Of a stretch of 36,116 nt of DNA, positions 22,542-35,429 are shown one piece after another; positions within the stretch are counted from its first letter, which is position 1, and each line of letters begins with the position of its first letter. The DNA is from Haplosporangium gracile (taxonomy: Eukaryota; Mortierellomycota; Mortierellomycetes; Mortierellales; Mortierellaceae): NCBI GenBank assembly GCA_015499985.1, contig JAAAUF010000388.1, positions 1 to 36,116 on the forward strand, read 5' to 3'. Both the position numbers and the translations under genes were made by a program. The notes beneath the pieces are model-generated. The model did no database searches, was not told the origin of the DNA, and saw nothing but the letters and a program-made list of their open reading frames with translations.

Positions 22542-25500
22542 TCAAACATTGAACGACATGATGTGGTCATAGATAGACAGCTTAGCAACGCGATCGCCTG
22601 TCCATTCCAGCCGGATGTGATTGAGAAGCTGCTCCTCAGACCCTAGAAAGCAAAAGAGAAAACAAATTAAAGGTGAATGAGTAATACACTCGCGTTCGCA
22701 TTCGCAGACAGTAGCAAAAGGCATTGACGGCCAACCGCGCTGTTACCTGTAACGATGGAGTCTTGCAGTGCAAAATCAAACGACCTACTCGATTGTTGAG
22801 ACGATAGCGATGGAATATTTCCTGGATGGCCAGCTCCTCCTCCGCCACCCCCGGACGAACTAGACTTTGGACCCCAAAGACTGCTCCCACCCATAAGCAT
22901 CCCAAAGAAGCCAGGATTAGGCTGCCAGAACCGAACGCTGCCCTCCTTGACTGAACAAGAGACAATTGTCTTTCCGTCCCGAGAAAATGATACTGCGGAT
23001 GCAGTTTTGGTATGGCCCTCCAAGATCTGCCACCGGGTCGCAGTCTGAAGGTCGTAGACAACAATGGCGCCCTCCGCAGTTCCGACTGCCAGCTTTTGAG
23101 AACCAACGTGGACATCTAGTTGCGGGTACGATTGCACAAGATCCAACAAGACCGATGTACCAACGGAGAGCAAGCTCTCTCGCATATTGGGGACAGTTGG
23201 GTCCAATGATTTCACAATAGCCTCGGCGAGTCGTGGAATACCATTGTACAGAACCGCGGGATTCTATTGTTAACACATTGGCAATACAGCAGGTTAATGC
23301 CATTGCCAAGATAATATTTAAAGCCAACGCAAATAGGAAACTTGGTATTAAGATAACACCTTACCTTGCGAGAAAAGACTGAGATGAGCTTCAACAGCCC
23401 AGTTCGGTCGCTTAGTCGCTTAGAATCGAGAATGTCTTGGGTTAGAGTCGTGACAAAGAGAGCTGGGTTGACAAGTGCAATTTGGCCAATAGCACGCCGG
23501 GCTCGGCGAGACACCAAGCTGTTGGCGGCCTGTGTTTCCATGGCCATAAGAAAGAGTGTTTTAAGCACGGCGTCCGCACGGATGAACGGCTGCCAGGAAG
23601 CAAACCCTTGAGATAGCAAGTCTATGGACGCCACCTTGTAAGACACACGAGAATCATCATTGAGAAGGATCGTCAGGGATAGTGCTGCTAATTTCCGCAC
23701 TCTAAATGTAATCATGTGGCGAATGAAGTTAAGTAAGCGGGATGGATAGAAGATGGGTATCTCGTCAATGACTTGAGAATAACTTTTGATAGACACTTAC
23801 TTCTCGGGCAGTGCCTCTGCGTTTTCCGCCCCGATTATGCCAAGAATAATTGCCGACCGTGCCATGTATTGGCTCGAGCAGCTGTCGGGTAATGCTGCGG
23901 CAGGTACTAACAAATATTTGACACGTTCTAGTTTAGAAACTGAACTATGTGTCCATGCAGTTCAAGCGCACAAGCTGAGTGTTAAAACTTACAGAATGCC
24001 GACCAGTATTTGATCAAAGACGTAATGTCAGCCTTTGACATCCGCCCGATAGCTGATAGTAGAATAACCTTGGTGACCTCTTGGATCTCCACTATCAGGC
24101 AAGGGTTATTGAACAGTATCAGTAAAGTATGCAGTACACCAAGCGCATAATGTCACAGTAGCCAGGAACACTTACTCACCTTGAGGGTCTTGCCAGTACT
24201 TTGCCAGAAACGATAATGAAGGTGAACAAAACTTTTGTCCAACAGAATCTTGAGTAGCATTACAGTATCCTCTCGACCAAGTGTCCATGTCTACATCCAG
24301 ATTCTGGACTGTGGCAATCATCTTGCTGAGCGAAAGAATACCGATGAGCTTTGAGGCTGTCATTGTGGGAGACACGCACCAAGAATCGCTCCCCCCGCTC
24401 TCAGACGCTGGCGCTCGGATCGAGATATTTCCATACGCTCTATATAGAAGTGTTTTTATCAAAGCATAAAGATATTAGCACTCATTTTTCACTGCACAAG
24501 ATCCACTTGCGCGTGTTGCTTGGCTAGCTGTTAGTTGTGGACTTACCCTCGTAATCCTAAAGCGATGGTTTTTGTTGGAGGAGGAAGGTTGAGTAGGTTT
24601 CTGATGGAAACCGCATAGGCGTCATCTTCGGTAACCAAGAGACCCAGGACGACCTTGGCGGCCCTCAAGCACTTCTGAGCTATATCTGATAACGCAGCCG
24701 GTTCTTCCACTGCTCCTGGCTTCACTTTCGCCGATGCTCTTGACTGCCCACTGAAGATGCGGCGATGACGCGCCGAGACCTGAGGTTCTAGGGAACTAAC
24801 TGCTGATGATTTAGAGCCTGACTGGTCTGATTGTTGATCCGAGTTGCGAGTCGGTGAAAGTATCGTCAGGACACACTTGAGGTTCATCACCATAACTGGC
24901 ACGTTTGCTTTCGAGCCTTACAGTCGTGTAGATGGGTTAGGGACTAGAGCTTGTAACATGTTCAAGTTTAGAAAGTAGACATGGCCATCGATCTCTTTGT
25001 CTTACCAGGCACTCCTAGTGGCACTGTCATGCAATCGAACGCCCTCTTGGAAGACGTTGGTCGGCGAGGCGATATTTCACTAATAAGTCATAGTAATATA
25101 TTCAAGTCATGTGAGTAATGTATTCGAGCTCTATGAATAACGATATACTTGAATACAATGAACGATAGCCTTCAATACGAAGCAAACATTATACTTACCA
25201 AACTTTCCATCTCGAATCCGCCATGATCGCCCGCGCCGTCTCTCCTTTCACAATGCGGTCCAAATGCCCAGTTTGCATCTAGTGACGATAAGGCATGTTT
25301 GTTAGAAATGATTTGTATTTGATGTCAAGCTGGTATGCTCATCTACAGCCTGCTCTGAGGACTTGCCTGCCAGACAAATGCCGTCTCATCGGCGTGCCAC
25401 AGAACGATGTAATCCTCTGGTGGCCTCCACTGAATTGACACAAGAGCGTGCTCATAACCCCCAAATAGATAGATGCTAAGGTGAAGAAGGAGCAATCACA

Positions 25501-28263
25501 TTAGTAAAAACATACAAATTGCCATCGCAAATAAAATCAGCCTAAAACATGTAGTTGGATCCGTACCAGCTCATTTCTTCGATAGAGATAATCGCGATCG
25601 AATGGTCCTCGGCGATGGATATGACGCTTCTTTTCACGCGCGAGTTGACGTCGTCTGGAACTTGCAGAAAATGGGTCACGGGTCTACTGTGGTTGTTGAA
25701 ACAGGCTACTTCTGTGCCCGCCCTATCAAAAAGAAAATAGCTCTAGTAACCACGATTGAAAGCAGACCTTATATACAAGGGTAGATGCCTCATACAAATA
25801 ATGGGTGCTTACTCAATGTTCCATATCCGCGCAGAGCAGTCTTTGCCTCCACTAAGAATGAACGACCGATCCATCAAGTCATCTGTTGTGAAAATGCTCG
25901 AAATTGGTCCGATGTGACCTTTGAGCACCGTTGTTTCCTTTGAATGTTCATTGACAAAACCAGATCCCAGACCAAGTAAAGCCTCGTCCACAGGGCAGAC
26001 CCGAATGTCGCCACTGTCTATTGCGGCCGTTCATTGAAATACTGAGCTCAGTTAGCACTTTTCAAAGTGAGGTATGGCATACAGAGGCGGCTAAAAACAA
26101 TGTGCTCGATAGTATTACCGTGGCCCAACGCGACAAGAGTGTCATTCAACATCGTAGAGAACGTGATTGAAGGCGGCGCCGAAGACTTGAGTGGGTGCCA
26201 TTGTACCAAAGCGCCGTGAACACTATTGACTGCTTGGACATGAGCGAGGCGAGTTATGTTCAGCTTTGTTAAGGTTAGGTAGTTGTTGTATGTGCCCACA
26301 AGTTCAATAATCGTTGCTCACGATCCTACCTTTGCCATAGGGCTGATCAGTATTGAATCCAAGCAAATTGGCACTGGAGCAGTGAAGCCCTTGGAGCGTG
26401 TTTTGAAGGTTGAGAAAATAGTGTGAGTCAGCACCGCTGAATACCATCACGCTAGGTGGATAATCGGAAGGCGGTTTCCAGTTGGTAACTATGAAGAAAA
26501 TAAATTGCTGTTAAACATGTCCGACTTTCTTATGCGGAGTACAATTGAATCACACAGCATTAGAAGAACCCACGCCATCATACCTGCAGCTGTGGCTCCA
26601 ACACTCGACTCGCCGCTTGGGATTTCGTATCCTGGCTCCATTGCCGAGTATTCGAGAACATCGACCTTGGGGTGGCTATTGCGTTGTTGCAGCTCGGCAA
26701 GGGAATAGTAGAAGACGTGCCCTGACTAGCTTGCGATACTAATGTGAGTACTTGAGATGCATTGGGAGGTAACAAAGTGTATCATAAGCACAAATTTCGG
26801 CCAAAAAAAAAAATCAGCGTTACCTGTGTCCAGATGATAATGTCCTTTGAGCAAACAAATTCCGCTCCGGCCAATGCCTCTCCTTCAGGACATGGAACCA
26901 CATAGCATGCTCTCTTCTGAGATTGCAAACAAACAATCTAGTAGAATAAGGATTGAAAAGTATATCAGTGGGCACGGCCAACGAAAGTCAAGAGCGCACA
27001 GTACGTGATGCTGATGGCACTCTTAATTATACCTGGGCACTGCTCCGTGTGACTAAAGCCGCCCAAGAAGAGTCTTGGTGGCAAGCAACCAAGGATACTA
27101 TGCTATCGTTTGTTTTTGAGCATATCTCGAAGACCTTGGACTTTACTACCGCGAGACTGGCAGTGTCAAAGATCCATAACGACAGCTTGCAATCCGCCGA
27201 TACCGAGAGAATTCTGCTTTGATGTTGGTCTATTAAAGAGAATCGTTTGCATTAGATGATTCTGGTGTCGTCCCAGACACCGATCAAGATCGACAGGTAA
27301 AAAATATGCAGTATTTCTGGCATGGGCCAAAGAACTGTGAACAAATACCATCACCAGGCAGCGCTGTACAGTAGACCCAGTCCTGATGCCCGCCCCAGAC
27401 ACGAACCACCTCCAACGATGTCGAATCCAGGATGCACGCTTCGTTTGATAGGCCGGCACAGAGAATGAATTTTGGTCCAGAAACGGTCTACAAAACGAAC
27501 ATCGATATGATCAAATGAGTTAATCGGTTTCAGTGATACTCACAGGCATCGTCATCGGGATATGTCACACCAGGTTCAACGTCCTCTTTTGCATACCTTT
27601 TCGACTGTGCTGATGACTCCCAGATATGTTGGAACACCAATGAATGCGAACGGGTTTGACTGTAAACAGCGACCATCGACCAGATTCCACTTCTTCACTT
27701 CCCTACAACAAATCCAAGTCGCAGAAAGGCGAGGTGAGGTTAGCAAGTTCCATCGGTCCATTGGGGCCCTTCTACCCTTAGCAATACAAGCTGTTCTACA
27801 ATTTAGCCTGCTCATCCGAATGTACCCGTCTTCAGAGGCACTTATAAGAATCCACTCGCATGTTGACTTGGTATCACCCTCAACGTGCATGGACTGGAGT
27901 GCTGTGACTCGAGAGCTATGGCCGACAAGCAGTGTGCAGGGCTCTAGCTGTGAGACAATAGAAAGTGTAACAATAACGCGCGGTTACAAATCGTTTATTC
28001 TTGTTCCAGGTGTGCTCGATAATAGACGGCACTCTATCAAAACGCAGAGGAGTTTGACTCGTTACCGAGACGATGTCCTTAGGTGGTGGACCTGCAACCG
28101 ACAAGGCATCAGTCGGACCGCAGGTTGCCTTGAAGACCCAAATAAGACCTTCCTCGAGGCCAGCGACGACGTAGCCCTCACATGCGAGGGTGGCGGATAT
28201 AGTTGCGGTGGGTGTGCTCTGGCTCCAAAAGGCGATGGGGATGGAGAGCGAGGCCGACGCCAT
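22542..28263 (-). CDS. WDR7: WDR7 / rabconnectin-3 beta-like WD-repeat protein
   Basis: WDR7 partners DMXL/Rav1-type proteins in the assembly and regulation of V-ATPase on endomembranes. The model has 21 exons (high to low): 28263-28066, 27947-27826, 27702-27597, 27487-27349, 27229-27033, 26937-26824, 26725-26584, 26488-26330, 26229-26083, 26017-25813, 25722-25567, 25475-25367, 25278-25199, 25079-25006, 24916-24547, 24439-24180, 24091-23993, 23906-23801, 23701-23365, 23263-22747, 22642-22542. It totals 3738 nt, 1245 aa (human about 1490). N-terminal WD repeats show LPIAFW-like SIPIAFWSQSTPTATISA, LVGHSSRVTAL, SASEDGEVKKWNLVDGRC, TSLEVV and KDIIIWTQSGHVFYY; then LKGHIGPISSIF, LSGGKDCSARIWNIE, WRPPEDYIVLWHADETAFVW and TGHLDRIVKGETA. 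A helical middle follows, then C-terminal repeats (KLAVGTAEGAIVVYDLQTA, SFSRDGKTIVS, VRFWQ). Intron 12 has a GC donor. The match along the whole length is strong. Confidence 0.9.
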
Positions 28264-28623
28264 GTGCGTACTTGTTTTGTTGCGTGTTCGTGTTGCTGAA
28301 TGAAAAAAGAAGGAAGTATCTGGCCCAGAGCGTGTGAGACTGTGACACGATCCTCGTGCGAGGCAAGAGACTTCCACGTCACAAAATTCAGCCCTGGGTG
28401 AGACTCAGGCTGCGAGGGGAAAGGAAGGAACACATCGCTCCCCTTCTCTCTCTCACACTCCGTCCCCCCCGCTGCCTTCCTTCGTCCTCTTCGTTTACAT
28501 CATCATTTACCCACCCACACACTGCCAACATCTTTCGACATACTTCCACCCAGCAATACATCCTCATCGACAGGAGCATACATAACATTAGGCAACAGGA
28601 CCTTGAGTCTCAACTTTTCAAGG
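28264..28623. promoter_or_regulatory. Divergent upstream region of WDR7-like and MON2 genes
   Basis: This 360-base gap separates two outward-facing start codons. The MON2 side (about 28440-28500) is pyrimidine-rich with CTCTCT and CCCCCC runs, like other leaders in this window. No supported ORF or RNA gene is present. Confidence 0.45.
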
Positions 28624-31600
28624 ATGAGCATCGCAGCCTATCTCCAGACAGAACTCGTCGCGTTGTCAAACGAAGCCAGAAGGAAATATCCCGAAATCAA
28701 GGAGGTAAACCAGCTGCCACCAGACTGACTCCCCATGTAAACAGCACTGCCCACTTGACTTGGCTGACAAGGCCGTGACAAACCAGTGCGCTGAACAACT
28801 GTTGCATACCTCTGTCCTCAAATAGGCTGCTGAACGTGTCATTGCATTATTAAGGCATCCAGGACAAGGTCCATCCAACCTTGCTGCAGGTAAATAGTTC
28901 TGCCTACCTTGTCAACCAAGGGCAAAGGATTTGTGATACACTCATCATCCACTGATGACTTACTCGAGACTATCGCCCGTGTTTAACTATAGTGCTCAGT
29001 CAAAACCAGGATGTTCTAAAGCCTTTTTTGCTCGCTTGCGACACAAAGAACGTCAAGCTAGTGACAATCTCCATAGGATGTCTTCGAGAGCTGATATCAC
29101 ACAAAGCCATGCCTGAGGTAATTGTTTCTTTGTGTATTAGAAACGTAACCTTTGCTCATGATCCAATAAAGAAGGAGCACTCACACGCAATTGCATGTAC
29201 GCAAAAACATATAGGGCTCGATCGAGGTTGTCCTGAAGACACTTAACGACATCATGTCGCATGGAGTGGAGATTCAACTGAAAATCCTGCAGACCATCTT
29301 ACCTCTTCTCACAAACTACAACGTTCACGCAGAGTCGCTTGCGGAGGTATATAATATACAGTTGAATTTGGACTGGAGACTTGAGCACATGTTTGATGGA
29401 GACGTAAAATATGAGGAACTCAATATTCACACATCAATATTGCATTCTTAGGCCCTACTGCTCTGCTTTCGACTTCAAGACTCGCGCGTGGTATTTGTAA
29501 ACAACACGGCGGCGGCGACCTTGCGACAGTTGGTTATTTATATCTTTGAAAAAGTTGGCGACGAGGATATTGCCAAGCAAAAGTCAGGTAACAGGCTACA
29601 ATTGTTAGCGCTCATACCTGACCTGACAGGGGGACATCAAATGCACACAAGGGAGCAATCTAATATGGGCGTTCCCTTCTTTCTTTATTCCTTGCTTTCT
29701 ATAGCAGCGAGTGATTCTCAGGCGCAGGCAAAAAGCGAACTCCAGGATCAGGTGGATTCCACGCAGGAAAATGAAGAGCAGCTGGGACCATGCGCGCTTG
29801 ACGCGTATCTGCTGTTTCAGGACCTGTGTCTCCTCACTAATTCTGAGCAAGCCCGTTTCTTAAATCTTGGCAGCATCAGCAGGACGTTTGGTCTCGAGCT
29901 GATCGAGAGTGTCTTGACGAACCATTTTCACCTCTTCAAGCAGGTACGACATTCATTATCATAACAAGCAGGACTCCTAAAAATCAAGAGTGATGGATTG
30001 GAAACAACTACTAAAGATGCTGATATGATATCTAGCACAAGGAATTTGCGTCATTGCTTCGTGAACGAGTGTGTCCTCTCATTATCAAGAACTTTTCCGA
30101 CAAGCACGACTTTCCTCAGACAATGCGCCTCATGCGTGTTGTCTATATCCTCATCAAACAGTTCCACGAGATTCTGGTAAGACGCTTTTTATCTCGAAAC
30201 AATCTCTCTCCTTTGGTCACACCTGTATTATTTCTCGGGTACTAATGGTGATACTTGATGCAACTCGGTGATGTAGGCCATAGAGTGCGAGATTTTCCTT
30301 TCGATGCTTATCAAACTCTTGGAGCCGGAAGGGAACAGCCAGTGGCAGCGCGTATTGGCCATGGAGATCTTTAGAGGCATTTGCGGAGATAATTCTCTAA
30401 TGCGGCGAATCTACAGGGCCTACGACCAACAAAGCACAAGTACCGACATATTTGGCGACATGATCATTGCCATCGGACGACTTTCGACCGAGAAACCTCT
30501 ACTCATCGGTGCTGGGAGCTTTGTACAGGACAACTCTGAAATCTCTAAGCCTTCTCATGTTAGTGAGAGAGACGCCTCAGAGAACAGTGTCGGAGGCTTA
30601 AGCGTATCGACTTCAACCATGCGCATCCAATGGTACCCACTCACTATGCAAACCGGATGACCTTGCATGTAATGAAAAGGAACAAGTGCTAACGCCAATT
30701 CTTACATTTGATTAATGCATCGTCTGTAGTGTTGATCAACTGGACAAAGCAGAGCCTCCACACATTCCAGAGACATATCTGTACTACCTCTCGCTTATAT
30801 GCATCAATTCTATCGCAGACGGCCTCGCCTCTTACATCTTCCCAATCGTCTCACTCTCACTCCATGACCAACAACGGGCACAGGAACAAAAGGAAGGATC
30901 AGATGTGGCAGAGTCGACTCCTCGATCGACTCTCTCGGTCTTTCCAAACACCAACACATTGGATCTCTCAAAGACGAAGGAGGCGGACGATATCGCACTG
31001 GTAACGACCATGGCCGAATCAGCTTGGCCGGGACTATTGGCGGCGTTCTCTTATTTTCTGGGATCCAACTTAGACGAGGAGCTCTTCCATAATGTGATGC
31101 GGGCATACCAAAACTTCACCAGCGTCTGCGGCGTATTGCAGCTCACCATTCCTCGTGATGCGTTCTTGACTTCGCTCTGCAAGAACTGTCTGCCCGTTCC
31201 ACACGGAGGAGCACCTAGCGGCAACTCTGCCGTACAGGATACATCTGCTCCGAACATTACCGACAAGAACATGTACTGCCTGCGGATCTTGCTCAACGTA
31301 GCTCAGTATCTTGGAGGAACTCTATTCGACAGCTGGTACCTGATCCTTGAGACCATGCAGCAAGCGGAGCACCTTCTTGGTATCAAGTTGCAACGAGGTG
31401 GAGCGTCAGGGCAGAAAAAGTTGGCAGGAAACTTTGGAAGCACGACGCAGCCTTCAACAAAGTCTCAGTCACCGTTGCAGAACTCGTCGGGTCGGACCAA
31501 CAACGGCGCTATCGACTATGCAGGACTTGCGTCTGGATCTTCACATCAGGAAGCCGATGTCTTGGCTTTGTTGGCTTCCTTCAAGCAACTCTTTGACCTA

Positions 31601-34600
31601 TCAACACACCTCGACCTCCCGTCTTTCCGTAGCTTTTCTCGTGCTCTATGCAAACTGGGAGCTACAGGCAGTGGACTTCCATTTAATGATGGAAAGGGAA
31701 CAACGACAACACCTTTTGTGAAGAGTCTCCGCCATATTAACGTGAGTAGCGACAGGGCATGACATTTACCATTACAAGCACAATATCGCGAACATGTCCT
31801 CTAATTGGCTCCAGCATACGCCACTAATGCTCTTTTTTTTTCTTGCTTGGTAATCTCAATAGAAATCAGACGACAAGTCGTTTGCCATCGAAAAACTACG
31901 ATATGTATGCTTGCTTAATGTCGACCGGATTGCCGCAGTTGACGACGGGGCGACTGTTTGGGATATTTCAGTCGGCTACCTCATTGACACTGCCAATCAC
32001 TCCACACCTTCTGCCCGCATTCGAATGCAAGCTTGTGATGCAATCTCCGATATTATCCTTGCCGCCATGGCTCATGCAGAACAGAACTCGATGGCGCGAC
32101 AGGAGGAGACACAGATGCGGGTCATGAACAATCTGCGGGAGTTAATTCAAACCCACGGGAATTCTTTGGTCGAGATTCAACGAATGGGTCTGGAGACACT
32201 CAACAAACTACTCCAGACTTCCGGTCAGTCTTTGTCGTTCGGTTGGGGTCTTATTTTCGAGATGATCCAGGGATCGATTGGGACAACCAGCGGCAAGGCG
32301 CATGTGGAGTCTCTACTAGAATCGAGTTCGACGATTACATCCAACGAGTTCGGGTCCCAGGCGACACCTGCAGGAGCAGTGAAGCCTCCAGGTCTCGTCC
32401 GCATTGCATTTCCTTGCCTACAGCTCATCTGCACGGACTTTCTGTCTCTTCTCAGCGCAAGCAATCTTCAACTTTGCATCGACACTTTGGCGGCTTTCGG
32501 TTATCAAACGGAGGACCTCAACATTTCGCTGACCTCTGTTGGACTTCTCTGGAACATCTCTGACTTTATCCAACAAAGTCTGCGAGACACCTCAAGCAGT
32601 CCCGAGGCGTCGGCCGGCGTTAATAGTGGGAAGGACGAGCTCGTGGAGGCGGATGAGATTACGTTATTGTTTCCCAATCCGGAGCTGTCACGCAAGAATT
32701 TGTCAGGACTCTGGATGCTACTTCTCTTCAAGATCTCGACACTTTGCTCCGATACGCGCCCCGAGGTAAGGAATGGAGCAATCCAAACTCTTCTCCGGAC
32801 GATACATATCAATGCGGCCAGCCTTGACATGGCCGCCTGGCGCCAGTGCATGTGGAAGATTTTGCTCCCACTCTTGGACGAGGTCAAGACAGCATCGTGC
32901 AGGAAGGTTGAGGAGTTGCCAGAGCCGGTCAACACAGGAGCCTTTGTCATGCGTAATGACTCCCCTAGCAAGCAATGGGACGAAACGCACGTGTTGCTCT
33001 ACAACGGACTGGCGGAGGTCTTTCAGCACTTTTTACTGCAGCTCATCAGTCTGCATGACTACCTCGAGGCTTGGGTTTTCTTGATAGAGCATCTGGAGAC
33101 GGCAGCGCTGCATTCATCTCCCGATGTAGCAATTGCTGCTTTGAAGGGTATGCAGTCGATGATGAAGGCTCCTGCCATCAAGGATGAGACTACTGGTAAC
33201 GGATTCAAGTCTCTCGCTACGGAGGAGAGTGAGTTGAGACTGTTAAGGCTCTGGGAGACAGCGTGGTCAATCTGGGAGCGCATTGGCAGTGCCATCGTAG
33301 GGCGAGATCCACTCATCGGAGACAAGCGGGAGGATTACAAGTCGTATGGTAGGACCGTTACCATCAACTTTACACAGGAGACTCTCACAGAATACGTCAA
33401 TATTATGCATCACCTCTACCCCATCATCGCTGACAAGTTCGAGATCAAGGACTTGCGGGCATTCTTGGATGTCGTTCACTTGGTATTGATCTACGATCGT
33501 AGCCCCGTCTACCGACCCGATGTCGACTACCTCTCACCTCTGCAGCTGTCGATCCATGATGCATTGACAATGCTGAACCTGAGTACCATTCAAGGCGGAC
33601 CTGCGGCGGTTCTGGAGCAACTCACCAACCATTTCCTTCTTGCCTTCGAGGCACACGGCTCATTCGATCCCAACGCGGACTCTCCTCATCCAGCTACCCT
33701 GAAGCCTACCTATATTGCCTTTTGCAAGGCCACCATGACAAGGATTGTGTTTTTGCTGGATAAGTTTCAACAGGAGAAGGGCATATATGCGGACGGAGTA
33801 TACGCCAAAGTTTTGAAGGTATCATCACTGCGCATGATCGAGTTAAGATGATTATCCGGGTGGACTACAACCCTTTCCTATTAGTCTGGCTCTTCTTAAC
33901 TCTTGTTCTCTTACCTCTAGTCATTTGGAATCGCTATGCGGCTACGATACAAGTGCCCGCCTTCATTCAAGCATGTGGACGACATTCCTCTTTGGAAGAC
34001 CGCGACGACAGCCTTCTTGGAATCGATCAAGTATGGCATCTCTACCATTGAGGCCTTTGAAAAGGGTAAGCAGGCTGCCATGCTCGTTCTTTCTAGCATG
34101 GGTGCACCGGAGTGCCACCTCATGTTAACTGCTGAACGTTTTCTTGCGGTATTTGAATAGACATTTCGGATGCCAAGTTTTTGGAAATCTGGCAGGAACT
34201 CGTCGTTGTATGTCGTGGGACTATGGCGCCGTCTTTGTAAGTGCACTGCTTCGTCAGCTTTCGATATGTGCTCCTTGCCTCATGTGAAGATGGTACAGAA
34301 CAAGACGTTCGCTCTTTAACTCCTTCGATCATCATTGTCATCCCCAGGCCCATTCCGATCGCCGACATGCCTTTGAAAAGTCAAGCCTTGGATGAGGCAT
34401 TTGACCTTGTTTTCCTTCACAGCATGAAAACCAAAGTTTTTGCCAGGATGGGATACCACCGCGTTCCAGCAGAGATCCTTGCAGAGCTCGTGCAGACGCT
34501 AGATCTTGCTGCCAACCTTTACATACTTTCGACACCTGCTTCTCTCGCTCCATCGCCATCCACACTACCTTTGGCAACAAATGCCAACACCAAGTCGAAA

Positions 34601-35428
34601 TTAGCCTCTACCATGGAGAACAGCCAGGCAAAGTCGTCGGAGCTCAAGAACATCTCATCGTTGTCGGCTTCGACTCTAAACGAAGACGCACAACTGGACA
34701 TTATTCAAGGTCTAGGAATCGTTCTCCATTCAACAAGGAACACCATGGTCCCTGTTGGTCGTGAGAGGTTTGCATTTGCCTGTCTGGACATCCTGTTCGA
34801 CCTTAGTTCAGACGTTTCATTCAACTCTCAGGATCGCCTTAGCGCAAGCAGAGTTGGCGACGCGAAGGATATGACCGATTTTGTCAGAACTGCTGACAGC
34901 AGTAATGGTTCCACTTCGGCGTATGGTCAGTCTCATACGCACTTTGAAAAAGAGCTTCGATCCAGAACAGCATTTGCCATTACCCCTGTCGTAGTCGAAC
35001 GGTGCCGCGCTCTCTTGAATGCCTATTCGGCTGACCAGGCATTGCTAGGAAAATGTCCGTTCCCACGTCTTCGGCATCAGGAGATCTCGCTGGTTTTGCA
35101 ACGATTGAACGACCTTCGCCTTGTACCCGGTGCATTGGCAAGCAGTAACACTCACAGCCAAGGTAGCACGCAAGGTAATTATTTATACCGCCGATGTATC
35201 ACCGTAGGTGTCCTTTTGAGAATGCTTTCTAACACAAGCAGTGGTTCGTTTAATATTGCAATTCTAGATACGATCAAACACGCCATTCTTCAAGGATCAA
35301 GCGCGCATTTGTTTTTCCTGTACGAGCCGCTAACGGATGCCATGTTTTGTCATGATCCCGAGGTCTTGCTTCTCCTCAAAGCATGTCTCAAGACAGCCGG
35401 CCGATCCATTGGTCTTCCTCTGAAATAA
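28624..35428 (+). CDS. MON2: Mon2 (Golgi/endosome trafficking, large Arf-GEF-like scaffold)
   Basis: Mon2 acts at the trans-Golgi and endosomes with Dopey/Dop1 and the flippase Neo1/ATP9, and is related to the large Sec7 Arf-GEFs but lacks the Sec7 domain. Exons 28624-28704, 28826-28889, 28993-29117, 29215-29346, 29452-29587, 29705-29943, 30036-30176, 30277-30632, 30730-31741, 31863-33818, 33921-34065, 34161-34236 and 34348-35428 give 5544 nt, 1847 aa (human about 1717). The DCB-like N-terminus reads [35 protein letters not shown] and [17 protein letters not shown]. The HUS-like part follows: [38 protein letters not shown]. Later landmarks are [50 protein letters not shown] and GKCPFPR near the C-terminus. 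The whole protein is HEAT/ARM-like. Intron 5 is 117 nt, a multiple of three with no in-frame stop, so it may be retained in some transcripts. Confidence 0.95.
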
Positions 35429-35429
35429 A
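35424..35429 (+). terminator. Poly(A) signal AATAAA overlapping the MON2 stop codon
   Basis: The stop TAA at 35426-35428 lies inside AATAAA, as in two other genes of this window. If this is the used signal, the 3' UTR is very short. Confidence 0.45.

Noticed and set aside
27562..28299. Long + strand ORF (245 aa)
   Set aside because: It lies antisense to the first exons of the WDR7-like gene, which has clear family similarity; the + strand translation is not recognisable.
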